Assembly (NCBI GenBank): GCA_028292075.1
Contig: JAQGNA010000357.1
Span: 1 to 6,096, forward strand
Direction: 5' to 3'
From: Rhodoferax sp.
GTDB lineage: Bacteria; Pseudomonadota; Gammaproteobacteria; Burkholderiales; Burkholderiaceae
DNA length: 6,096 nucleotides
Part shown: positions 1 to 5,890 of the stretch, piece after piece
Layout of the letters: each line of letters starts with the position of its first letter
How positions within the stretch are numbered: the stretch's first letter is position 1
Made by a program: the position numbers and the translations under genes
Notes under the pieces: generated by a model
What the model was told of the DNA's origin: nothing
The model's database searches: none
What the model saw: only the letters and a program-made list of their open reading frames with translations

Positions 1-261
1 ATGCTCCTTTTTACATGAAAGATCGATTCCACCAGCTCCGGGACGGCAGCGTAGTAGTCTCCTCGCTGTTAATGAAATTCCGATTAGCACCCCATTTTCT
101 CTTATAGCTAATTCACTATAATGTGAACAGCTTGGGTCAAAAACACACCTATTCCCAATGTTTTTTGGACGCAATTTTCGATAAATTCGTAACAATAATA
201 TAGCGAATTTTGCAAAATTTGGCTTTTTTGGAATTGGTAGCGAATGAATTTGCGTATCCAT
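1..261 (-). CDS. YidD-family membrane protein insertion factor (partial, runs off left edge); candidate integron gene cassette
   Basis: Reading leftward from the ATG at 261-259, 87 codons are open to the edge of the window with no stop. The protein carries the YidD (DUF37) signature: a hydrophobic, basic N-terminal stretch (residues 16-30, AILLLRIYRKL), then CVFDPSCSHY (39-48), a conserved Gly-Val-x-x-Gly (57-61) and RRLLRCRPGAGG followed by ID (67-80). Cys39, Cys45 and Cys72 match the invariant cysteines of the family. E. coli YidD is 85 residues, so little should be missing beyond the usual C-terminal tail. Known YidD is a peripheral inner-membrane protein that aids YidC/Sec-dependent membrane insertion, and normally sits between rnpA and yidC. 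This copy is solitary, far more AT-rich than the genes to its right, and begins about 24 bases after a candidate attI core, all as expected of a cassette. The upstream Shine-Dalgarno is weak (GGGAA). The family call is firm; the cassette status and exact start are inferred. Confidence 0.8.
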   Translation of the reverse strand, partial: MDTQIHSLPIPKKPNFAKFAILLLRIYRKLRPKNIGNRCVFDPSCSHYSELAIRENGVLIGISLTARRLLRCRPGAGGIDLSCKKEH

Positions 262-284
262 TCTGGTGGTTCCCGTAAGCTTAC

Positions 285-291
285 GCTCAAC
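285..291 (-). other. attI: Candidate attI recombination core site (GTTGAGC)
   Basis: The minus-strand heptamer GTTGAGC fits the integron core consensus GTTRRRY. It lies about 100 bases upstream of where integron-integrase homology starts and about 24 bases before the ATG of the leftward yidD-like frame. That is the layout of an integron: intI, attI, then a first cassette read away from intI. The heptamer occurs by chance about once per kilobase per strand, so position, not sequence, is the main support. A 12-base palindrome (274-285) overlaps its downstream end. No accessory integrase-binding repeats could be confirmed. Confidence 0.35.
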
Positions 292-313
292 AGAAGGGCG
301 CAATTCTTCACTT

Positions 314-341
314 ACATTAAATTCAAAGCTATCCATTTCAA
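314..341 (-). promoter_or_regulatory. Possible leftward cassette promoter (Pc-like), weak
   Basis: On the minus strand TTGAAA (341-336) is followed after 16 bases by TAATGT (319-314); an alternative -10, TTTAAT (321-316), fits TATAAT better but has only 14 bases of spacing. It would read through the candidate attI core into the yidD-like frame, as a cassette promoter does. The region is AT-rich, so such matches are cheap. Confidence 0.2.
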
Positions 342-367
342 GTTCCCATGCCGGCATAACGTAATGT

Positions 368-959
368 ATGTCGCAAAACTGCCAAATAAGCTGGAGCTTG
401 CGGAATATTTGCATGCACTATATCCTGAGCGCGGAGAAGGCATACCTTCAGGGGGTGCGTTTTCTTGTCCGATGGCATGGCGGTGCCGGGGCCATGAGGC
501 ATCCAAGGGAAATGGGCGCCTCCGAGGTAGAAGCCTTTCTGACCATGTTGGCCAACGAGCGCCGCGTGTCTGCGTCCACGCACAACCAAGCGCTAAGTTC
601 CCTGCTCTTTCTCTACCGGCAAGTCCTTGCGATGAACTTGCCATGGCTGGACGGTGTGACCCGCCCCGCGCAGAAGCGCAGCATCCCCAGCGTGTTGACA
701 AAGGACGAGGTGGCGGCCGTGTTCAGTTCCTCGCGCCAGACATGCGCTTGCTGGCGCGCCTCCTACCTCCTGTATGGCACTGGCATGCGGCTGATGGAGG
801 GCTGAGACTTCGCGTCAAGGACTTCGATTTCGATCGCCATGTCGTCATCGTGCGGGAAGCCAAGGGAGACAAGGACCGCATGGTCATGTTGCCGCACCCA
901 CTGGCAACCGCACTACCTGCCTGACTCAGTTGCGCGTGTGGTTTGACAAATCACGTTAG
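368..959 (+). pseudogene. intI: Integron-type tyrosine recombinase relic (frameshifted, C-terminally truncated)
   Basis: Homology to integron integrases is clear but spread over three frames. Frame 2 carries the N-terminal DNA-binding domain from about 390 to 730: HYILSAEKAYL, RHPREMGASEVEAFL, SASTHNQALSSLLFLYR and LPWLDGV. Frame 1 carries DMRLLARLL (739-765). Frame 2 returns for LLYGTGMRLMEG (767-802), which holds the first catalytic Arg. Frame 1 follows with GLRLRVKDFDFDR and VREAKGDKDRMVMLP (to about 920), including the conserved Lys of the beta-2/3 hairpin. A possible last piece, LTQLRVWFDKSR, is in frame 3 (921-956). Lesions: about one base lost near 731, a 7-base tandem duplication at 759-772, one base lost near 800, and a further shift near 918. 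The integron-specific insert, the HxLRHxxAT box and the Tyr nucleophile are absent, so no active recombinase can be made. IntI normally integrates cassettes at attI. XerC/D is a less likely identity because LPWLDGV and RHPREMG are integron-integrase-like. Confidence 0.82.
759..772 (+). repeat. 7-base tandem duplication inside the integrase relic
   Basis: CCTCCTA (759-765) is followed directly by CCTCCTG (766-772). Removing one copy would join RLLARLL to LLYGTGM in a single frame, as intact integron integrases have it, so the duplication is read as one of the inactivating lesions. It partly offsets the single-base loss upstream near 731. Confidence 0.6.
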
Positions 960-1008
960 ATAGCAGACCGCCCGCTCCCAACCAGGGCTTCAAGCCAATT
1001 TCATGCGC

Positions 1009-1034
1009 AAAAAAACCCGCACGAAGCGGGTTTT
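1009..1034 (-). terminator. Rho-independent terminator of serA
   Basis: Read leftward, AAAACCCGC (1034-1026), a loop TTCGT (1025-1021) and GCGGGTTTT (1020-1012) form a 9-bp perfect stem, continuing into a run of seven T in all (1015-1009). It starts 19 bases after the serA stop. The A-rich 5' arm makes it potentially bidirectional, so it could also stop transcription entering from the integrase relic. Confidence 0.9.
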
Positions 1035-1052
1035 ACTGGACAAAGCCACGCC

Positions 1053-2285
1053 TCAGAACAACACGCGCGTCCGCAGCGTCCCCGGCACATGCCCCAGCTT
1101 CTCCAGCGCCAGATCGCTCGACGCCGCGTCGATGTCGATCACCACATACCCAATCGCCTCGTTGGTCTGCAAAAACTGCCCGGCGATGTTGATCTTGTTG
1201 TCCGAGAACACCTGGTTGATGGCCGACAGCACGCCCGGGATGTTGCGGTGCACGTGCAGCAGGCGGTGTTTGCCGGCGTGCGTGGGCAGCGCCACCTCGG
1301 GGAAGTTGACCGACGAGGTGGAGGTACCGTTGTCGCTGTACTTCACCAGCTTTTCGGCCACTTCCACGCCGATGTTGGCCTGCGCCTCCATGGTGGAGCC
1401 GCCGATGTGCGGCGTGAGGATGACGTTGTCCAGCCCCCGCAGCGGCGACACGAATTCGTCCTTGTTGCTGCCCGGCTCGACCGGGAACACGTCGAGCGCG
1501 GCGCCCAGCAGCTTCTTCGCCTTGAGCGCCTCGGTGAGCGCGTCGATGTCGACCACGGTGCCGCGCGAGGCATTGATCAGGATGCCGCCCGGCTTCATGG
1601 CGGCGATCTCGGCGGGGCCGATCATCCACTGGGTGGACGGCAGTTCGGGCACGTGCAGCGTGACGATGTCGGCCTGCGCCATCAGGTCGTGCAGCTTGCC
1701 GACCTGGCGCGCGTTGCCCAGCGGCAGCTTGCTCACCACGTCGTAGAACGCCACTTTCATGCCCAGCGCCTCGGCCAGCACCGACAGCTGCGTGCCGATG
1801 GAGCCGTAGCCGACGATGCCGAGCGTCTTGCCGCGGATCTCGTAGGCGTTGGTGGCCGACTTGAGCCAGCCGCCGCGGTGCGCCAGCGCGCTCTTTTCGG
1901 GCACGCCGCGCAGCAGCAGGATGGCCTCGGCCAGCACCAGCTCGGCCACGGAACGGGTGTTGGAATACGGCGCGTTGAACACGGCCACGCCGCGCTCTCT
2001 CGCCGCGTTCAGATCGACCTGGTTGGTGCCGATGCAGAAGCAGCCCACCGCCACCAGCTTGGGTGCGTGCGCGAAGATATCGGCGGTGAGCTGGGTTTGC
2101 GACCGGATGCCGATGAAGTGAGCGTCGGCGATCCTGGCCTTCAGCTCCTCACCCTGCAGCGCCTTCGGCAGCATCTCGATCTGGCTGTAACCCTGGGCGC
2201 GCAAAAGGTCGACCGCGGAGGGATGAATGCCCTCGAGCAACAGGAACTTGATCTTGCTTTTGTCGAGGGAGGTCTTGCTGGTCAT
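1053..2285 (-). CDS. serA: D-3-phosphoglycerate dehydrogenase
   Basis: SerA oxidises 3-phosphoglycerate to 3-phosphohydroxypyruvate with NAD+, the first step of serine synthesis, in the cytoplasm. The protein is 410 residues, the same as E. coli SerA. The substrate-binding lobe flanks a Rossmann domain with GYGSIG (159-164); the catalytic triad is visible as Arg241 (NASRGT), Glu270 (FPVEP) and His293 (TPHIGGST). A C-terminal ACT domain (about 338-410) keeps His346, Asn348 and Asn366, matching the residues that bind serine in the E. coli enzyme, so feedback inhibition by serine is expected. The ATG at 2285 is chosen because it gives the family length and has AAGG (2295-2292) just upstream; an in-frame extension to 2468 would add 61 unrelated residues across the divergent promoter region. 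It is transcribed alone, divergently from ugpB across a 274-base gap. Confidence 0.97.
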   Translation of the reverse strand: MTSKTSLDKSKIKFLLLEGIHPSAVDLLRAQGYSQIEMLPKALQGEELKARIADAHFIGIRSQTQLTADIFAHAPKLVAVGCFCIGTNQVDLNAARERGVAVFNAPYSNTRSVAELVLAEAILLLRGVPEKSALAHRGGWLKSATNAYEIRGKTLGIVGYGSIGTQLSVLAEALGMKVAFYDVVSKLPLGNARQVGKLHDLMAQADIVTLHVPELPSTQWMIGPAEIAAMKPGGILINASRGTVVDIDALTEALKAKKLLGAALDVFPVEPGSNKDEFVSPLRGLDNVILTPHIGGSTMEAQANIGVEVAEKLVKYSDNGTSTSSVNFPEVALPTHAGKHRLLHVHRNIPGVLSAINQVFSDNKINIAGQFLQTNEAIGYVVIDIDAASSDLALEKLGHVPGTLRTRVLF

Positions 2286-2313
2286 GGTGCCTTGCGCATT
2301 GGAGAATGAATGG

Positions 2314-2332
2314 GGGGAGGCCCGGCCTCCCC
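2314..2332 (-). promoter_or_regulatory. GC-rich hairpin in the probable serA leader
   Basis: GGGGAGGC (2314-2321), a 3-base spacer and GCCTCCCC (2325-2332) form a perfect 8-bp stem, 28 bases upstream of the serA start codon. No T-run follows on either strand, so it is not a standard terminator. It could be a 5'-leader structure affecting serA translation or mRNA stability; the structure is seen, the role is inferred. Confidence 0.35.
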
Positions 2333-2343
2333 GAACGGAAGGC

Positions 2344-2355
2344 GATGCTAGCATC
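2344..2355. promoter_or_regulatory. 12-base perfect palindrome upstream of serA
   Basis: GATGCTAGCATC is a perfect palindrome 58 bases upstream of the serA ATG, in the divergent serA/ugpB region. Its minus-strand half contains TAGCAT, a 4/6 match to a -10 box, but no convincing -35 lies 16-18 bases upstream. It could be an operator; nothing else supports this. Confidence 0.2.
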
Positions 2356-2490
2356 CGGGTCCGCGCGGGCCGCAGGCCAGGACCGCGTGCCAGCGTCGGC
2401 ACAAGGGCCATCCAGGGCGTCGCGGGCAAGACGAGGAAGCCCGCTGCGAACGGGTTTTCCCGGGTCACGGTTTGTCAGATTCGGAATAAA

Positions 2491-2524
2491 AATTCGTGAG
2501 TCTGTCACATTTAGAAAATAAGAT
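2491..2524 (+). promoter_or_regulatory. ugp promoter with Pho-box-like half-site
   Basis: CTGTCAC (2502-2508) equals the conserved half of a PhoB box. After exactly 10 bases comes TAAGAT (2519-2524), a 4/6 match to -10. In known PhoB-activated promoters such as E. coli phoA the box replaces the -35 element and ends about 10 bases before -10, as here. The expected partner repeat 11 bases upstream (2491-2497, AATTCGT) is poor, so the box is degenerate or single. ugp operons are classic Pho-regulon members. The predicted start of transcription is near 2531, giving a leader of about 30 bases to the ugpB ATG. Confidence 0.5.
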
Positions 2525-2559
2525 TCAGCGCTCACACCAGAGCATGTCCAGGAGACTTC

Positions 2560-3873
2560 ATGAAATTCCGCTTTCCAGCCGTTACCGCGGCTGTCTTCGC
2601 CCTCACAGCTTCCGTCGCCGGCACCGCACACGCGCAGACCGAGATCCAGTGGTGGCACTCCATGACCTCGGTCAATGGCGAATGGGTCAACGACCTCGCC
2701 AAGGAATTCAACGCCAGCCAGACGGCCTACAAGATCGTGCCGACCTACAAGGGCCAGTACGATGAATCGATGGCGGCCGCCATTGCCGCCTACCGCTCGG
2801 GCAACGCACCGCACATCCTGCAGGTGTTCGAAGTCGGCACGGCCACCATGATGGCCAGCAAGGGCGCGGTGATTCCGGTCACCAAGATCATGCAGGACGG
2901 CGGCCAGGCCTTCGACCCCAAGGCCTACATCCCGGCGATCGCAAGCTACTACACCAACCCCGCCGGCCAGATGGTGAGCTTCCCGTTCAACAGCTCGACC
3001 ACCGTCTTCTATTACAACAAGGACGCCTTCAAGGCGGCGGGCCTGCCCGACAAGCCGCCTACCACCTGGCCCGAGGTCACCCTGGCCGCAGCCAGACTGA
3101 AGGCCGCCGGACACAAGTGCCCGCTGACGCTCGCCTGGCAGACCTGGACGCAGCTTGAAAGCTTTTCCTCGTGGCACAACGTCGAGTACGCCACCAAATC
3201 GAACGGCATGGCCGGCATGGACGCACGGCTGAAGGTCGACTCCCCGCTGCACCTGCGCCACATCGAGAACCTGTCCAACATGGCCAAGCAGGGCCTGTTC
3301 GTCTACAAGGGCCGCCAGAACATTCCTGAAGCCAGCTTCGTCTCGGGCGAGTGCGCCATGATCACGAGCTCGTCGGGCTTCTACGGCAACGTGTCCAAGA
3401 ACGCCAAGTTCGCCTACGGCGTGGCGCCTCTGCCCTACTACCAGGACGTGCCCGGCGCGCCACAGAACACCGTCATCGGCGGCGCGAGCCTGTGGGTGAT
3501 GTCGGGCAAAAAGGCCGACGAATACAAGGGCGTGGCCCAGTTCTTCTCGTACATCTCCAAGCCCGAAGTGCAGTCTGCCAGCCACAAGCGCACCGGCTAC
3601 CTGCCCGCCACCATGGCGGCCTTCGACCTGACCGAGAAGTCCGGCTATTACAAGCAGAACCCGGGTACCGACGTGGCCGTGAACCAGATGATCCGCAAGG
3701 TCACCGACAACAGCAAGGGCCTGCGCCTGGGCAACCTGCCGCAGATCCGCGCCGTGGAAGACGAAGAGCTGGAGCAGGTCTGGGCCGGCAAGAAGGCGCC
3801 CAAGGAAGCGCTGGACTCCATCGTGAAGCGCGGCAATGAACTGCTCGAACGCTTCCAGAAGGCCAACAAGTAA
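2560..3873 (+). CDS. ugpB: sn-glycerol-3-phosphate ABC transporter, periplasmic binding protein
   Basis: UgpB captures sn-glycerol-3-phosphate or glycerophosphodiesters in the periplasm and delivers them to UgpAE. The 437-residue product matches the E. coli length (438). A Sec signal peptide (MKFR, hydrophobic 7-21, cleavage predicted after AHA at residue 25) precedes a family-1 solute-binding fold. Stretches shared with E. coli UgpB include QVFEVGTATMMASK (88-101), PFNSST (142-147), IGGASLWVM (306-314), TGYLP (345-349) and GLRLGNLPQIR (387-397). The ligand-contacting positions as I recall them for E. coli (Tyr, Glu, Ser, Trp, Gly, Tyr, Arg) all have counterparts: Tyr67, Glu91, Ser146, Trp193, the Ser270-272 cluster, the Gly308-309 pair, Tyr347 and an Arg at 389 or 397. 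Start: ATG 2560 with AGGAGA at 2550-2555. It is the first gene of the operon and is followed by a terminator-like hairpin, which suits a binding protein needed in excess. Confidence 0.97.
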   Translation: MKFRFPAVTAAVFALTASVAGTAHAQTEIQWWHSMTSVNGEWVNDLAKEFNASQTAYKIVPTYKGQYDESMAAAIAAYRSGNAPHILQVFEVGTATMMASKGAVIPVTKIMQDGGQAFDPKAYIPAIASYYTNPAGQMVSFPFNSSTTVFYYNKDAFKAAGLPDKPPTTWPEVTLAAARLKAAGHKCPLTLAWQTWTQLESFSSWHNVEYATKSNGMAGMDARLKVDSPLHLRHIENLSNMAKQGLFVYKGRQNIPEASFVSGECAMITSSSGFYGNVSKNAKFAYGVAPLPYYQDVPGAPQNTVIGGASLWVMSGKKADEYKGVAQFFSYISKPEVQSASHKRTGYLPATMAAFDLTEKSGYYKQNPGTDVAVNQMIRKVTDNSKGLRLGNLPQIRAVEDEELEQVWAGKKAPKEALDSIVKRGNELLERFQKANK

Positions 3874-3890
3874 GGCCTCGACCACAACGG

Positions 3891-3926
3891 GAGCCAGGGC
3901 CTGACAAGGCCTGGCGCTCTCTTTTT
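3891..3926 (+). terminator. Intercistronic terminator/attenuator between ugpB and ugpA
   Basis: GCCAGGGCCT (3893-3902), loop GACA and AGGCCTGGC (3907-3915) pair as a 9-bp GC-rich stem with one bulged G; the outer GAG/CTC (3891-3893, 3917-3919) can extend it. TCTCTTTTT (3918-3926) follows. It lies 17 bases after the ugpB stop and 49 bases before the ugpA ATG. Because ugpA, ugpE and ugpC follow in the same direction with no clear new promoter, it probably acts as a partial terminator or as a 3' stabiliser of ugpB mRNA. Confidence 0.75.
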
Positions 3927-3975
3927 GTCCAGCCCTCCGCATTGCGCGCCGAGGGCTTCAGATTTTTGGAGCTCC

Positions 3976-4857
3976 ATGGAAAAGCGTGTCCTGTTTCGTT
4001 CCGCCTGGCTGCCCTGGGCGCTGCTTGCACCCCAGCTGATCGTGATCGCGGTGTTTTTCTTCTGGCCAGCCGGCCAGGCGCTGCTGCAGTCTTTCCAGGT
4101 GCAGGACGCGTTCGGCAGTTCCACCGAATGGGTCGGCTTCGAAAACTTCAAGACGCTGTTCGCCGACCCGGGCTACCTGGCGTCTTTCAAGACGACGGCG
4201 GTGTTCTCGGTGCTGGTGGCCGGCATCGGCATTGCGCTGTCGCTGATGCTGGCGGTGTTCGCCGATCGGGTCATCAAGGGCGCGCTGTTCTACAAGACGC
4301 TGCTGATCGTGCCCTATGCCGTGGCGCCCGCGGTGGCCGGCGTGTTGTTCGTCTTCATGTTCTCGCCGTCGCTCGGCGTGGTGGCCTACGGGCTGGGCAA
4401 GATGGGTTTCGACTGGAACCACCTGCTCAACGGCGGGCACGCCATGACGCTGATCGTGGTCGCGGCGGTCTGGAAGCAGATTTCGTATAACTTCCTGTTC
4501 TTCCTGGCTGGCCTGCAGTCGATCCCGAAGTCGTTGATCGAAGCCGCCGCCATCGACGGCGCCCGGCCGCTGCGCCGCTTCTGGACGATTCAGTTCCCGC
4601 TGCTGTCGCCCACCACCTTCTTCCTGCTGGTGATCAACGTGGTCTACGCCTTCTTTGACACCTTCGCCATCGTCGACGCGGCCACCCATGGCGGCCCGGG
4701 GCAGGAAACCTCGATCCTGGTCTACAAGGTGTACTACGACGGCTTCAAGGCGATGGACCTCGGCGGGTCCGCCGCACAGTCGGTGGTGCTGATGGTGATC
4801 GTCATCGCGCTCACGGTGGTCCAGTTCAAGTTTGTCGAAAAGAAAGTGAATTACTGA
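3976..4857 (+). CDS. ugpA: sn-glycerol-3-phosphate ABC transporter permease UgpA
   Basis: UgpA is one of two inner-membrane permease subunits that form the channel with UgpE and dock on the UgpC ATPase dimer. The 293-residue product (E. coli: 295) has six predicted membrane segments near residues 11-31, 72-95, 106-128, 158-178, 211-231 and 266-288. The cytoplasmic EAA loop reads IEAAAIDGA (188-196), the coupling-helix motif of binding-protein-dependent permeases. Highly UgpA-like stretches are [12 protein letters not shown] (113-124), [11 protein letters not shown] (166-176) and VYAFFDTF (223-230). The ATG at 3976 is preceded by GGAG (3968-3971) and gives the family N-terminus (FRSAWLPW). An in-frame TTG at 3925 would start inside the upstream terminator hairpin's T-run and is rejected. 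The stop overlaps another ATG (sequence ATGA, 4857-4860) that opens a short frame through the spacer to ugpE. Confidence 0.96.
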   Translation: MEKRVLFRSAWLPWALLAPQLIVIAVFFFWPAGQALLQSFQVQDAFGSSTEWVGFENFKTLFADPGYLASFKTTAVFSVLVAGIGIALSLMLAVFADRVIKGALFYKTLLIVPYAVAPAVAGVLFVFMFSPSLGVVAYGLGKMGFDWNHLLNGGHAMTLIVVAAVWKQISYNFLFFLAGLQSIPKSLIEAAAIDGARPLRRFWTIQFPLLSPTTFFLLVINVVYAFFDTFAIVDAATHGGPGQETSILVYKVYYDGFKAMDLGGSAAQSVVLMVIVIALTVVQFKFVEKKVNY

Positions 4858-5019
4858 TGAACTGGCACACCCCCAGTCTCGGCGCACTGCGCGTCGCTCC
4901 GCCGCCTCCCGGTTTCGACGGGCTCAACACTGACGCGCTCGGGGCAATGCCTGCCGTCTGGCCAAGCCGGCCCTGCACCATGGCTTGCTCGCCGATCGCG
5001 TCGTCAGAGAAAGTGCCCC
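4858..5019 (+). repeat. 162-base structured ugpA-ugpE spacer, probably a repeat-derived insertion
   Basis: In E. coli ugpA and ugpE are almost contiguous; here 162 GC-rich bases separate them. Small hairpins are visible: CCCG (4908-4911) with CGGG (4919-4922) closing a TTCG-containing loop, and GGCC (4960-4963) with GGCC (4969-4972). The first part (4865-4910, starting ACACCCCCAGTC) resembles intergenic repeat sequences I recall from Comamonadaceae; this is memory, not a search. One frame is open throughout: an ATG at 4857 overlapping the ugpA stop runs 56 codons to TGA at 5025-5027, eight bases inside ugpE. The peptide is Pro/Ala-rich, looks like no known family, and is not called a gene. 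Confidence 0.5.
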
Positions 5020-5877
5020 ATGGTTGAACGGCGCAGTACCTTCGGAATTCTGGCCCACGTGGTGATGATCGTGGGCGTGCTGGTGGTGGCCTTCCCGCTC
5101 TACCTGGCATTCATCGCATCCACGCACACGGCGCAGGACATCGTTCAGGCGCCGATGCCGCTCTGGCCTGGCAGCAACATGTGGGAAAGCTACAAGACCG
5201 CGCTGTTCGGCGGCGGCGCCGGCGCTGGTGGCGGCTCCGACGCCCCCGTGGCCCGCATGATGTGGGTGAGCCTGGTGACGGCGCTGGTCATCACCATCGG
5301 CAAGATTTCGATCTCGCTGCTGTCGGCCTTCGCCATTGTCTACTTCCGCTTTCCGATGAAGGGGTTTTTCTTCTGGGCCATCTTCGTCACGTTGATGCTG
5401 CCGGTCGAGGTGCGCATCGGCCCAACGTACAAGGTGGTGTCCGACCTGCACATGCTCAACAGCTTCGCCGGGCTCACCATTCCGCTGATCGCCTCGGCCA
5501 CCGCCACCTTCCTGTTCCGCCAGTTCTTTCTCACGGTGCCTGACGAACTGGTGGAGGCCGCCCGGATGGACGGCGCCGGCCCGATGCGCTTCTTCAAGGA
5601 CATCCTGCTGCCGCTTTCCAAGACTTCGATGGCCGCGCTGTTCGTCATCCAGTTCATCTACGGCTGGAACCAGTACCTCTGGCCACTGCTGGCCACGACC
5701 AGCGAAGACATGTACCCGGTGGTGATCGGCATCAAGCGCATGATTTCCGGCGGCGATGGCCAGACCGGCTGGAACGTGGTCATGGCCACCGCCCTGCTGG
5801 CGATGCTGCCGCCCGCACTGGTGGTGATCCTGATGCAGAAGTGGTTTGTCAAAGGCCTGGTCGATACCGAGAAATAG
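5020..5877 (+). CDS. ugpE: sn-glycerol-3-phosphate ABC transporter permease UgpE
   Basis: UgpE is the second inner-membrane permease of the glycerol-3-phosphate importer. The 285-residue product (E. coli: 281) has six predicted membrane segments near 12-34, 81-106, 113-135, 148-168, 201-221 and 255-276. The EAA loop is VEAARMDGAGPMRFF (178-192). Strongly UgpE-like stretches are TLMLPVEVRIGPT (124-136), ASATATFLFRQFF (158-170), FIYGWNQYLWPLL (212-224) and the C-terminal FVKGLVDTEK. The periplasmic loop after the first helix carries a glycine-rich run, GGGAGAGGG (64-72), that E. coli UgpE lacks. Start ATG 5020 has only a purine-rich AGAGAAAG (5006-5013) as ribosome-binding site, so re-initiation from the short frame that ends inside this gene may help. 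It belongs to the ugpBAEC operon. Confidence 0.96.
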   Translation: MVERRSTFGILAHVVMIVGVLVVAFPLYLAFIASTHTAQDIVQAPMPLWPGSNMWESYKTALFGGGAGAGGGSDAPVARMMWVSLVTALVITIGKISISLLSAFAIVYFRFPMKGFFFWAIFVTLMLPVEVRIGPTYKVVSDLHMLNSFAGLTIPLIASATATFLFRQFFLTVPDELVEAARMDGAGPMRFFKDILLPLSKTSMAALFVIQFIYGWNQYLWPLLATTSEDMYPVVIGIKRMISGGDGQTGWNVVMATALLAMLPPALVVILMQKWFVKGLVDTEK

Positions 5878-5890
5878 ACGCACCTCGGCT

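Noticed and set aside
4..9. AAGGAG on the minus strand, resembling a ribosome-binding site for a gene left of the window
   Set aside because: It encodes Lys-Glu of the open yidD-like frame and needs no separate explanation.
112..127. TTCAC-TATAAT-GTGAA: a perfect -10 hexamer inside an inverted repeat, operator-like
   Set aside because: It lies inside the leftward yidD-like coding frame (codons for the CSHYSE region) and has no -35 partner; coding constraint explains it.
206..219. 14-base perfect palindrome AATTTTGCAAAATT and nearby direct repeats of TAGCGAAT (201-208, 238-245)
   Set aside because: Inside the AT-rich N-terminal coding part of the yidD-like gene; low complexity makes such palindromes likely.
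244..924. 226-codon rightward open frame over the integrase region
   Set aside because: Only its last third matches integrase; the first part is a shadow of another frame, so it is not a real gene but part of the frameshifted relic.
901..961. Complete attC site ending at GTTAGAT
   Set aside because: No RYYYAAC partner with complementary inner boxes was found within about 130 bases upstream.
986..996. GGCTT-C-AAGCC palindrome after the integrase relic
   Set aside because: Short, no T-run; too weak to call a terminator, and the serA terminator next to it already explains termination.
1089..2309. 406-codon rightward open frame opposite serA
   Set aside because: His/Val/Arg-rich translation typical of antisense frames in GC-rich genes; serA is certain on the other strand.
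2440..2458. CCCG/CGGG hairpin followed by TTTT upstream of ugpB
   Set aside because: Only a 4-bp stem with a 7-base loop and a short T-run, and no gene ends upstream of it on that strand.
2286..2468. 61-residue N-terminal extension of serA
   Set aside because: Does not resemble SerA, covers the leader hairpin and promoter region; the 410-residue start fits the family exactly.
2149..3942. 597-codon leftward open frame spanning ugpB and the serA start
   Set aside because: Antisense shadow of high-GC coding sequence; it crosses the divergent promoter region and resembles no protein family.
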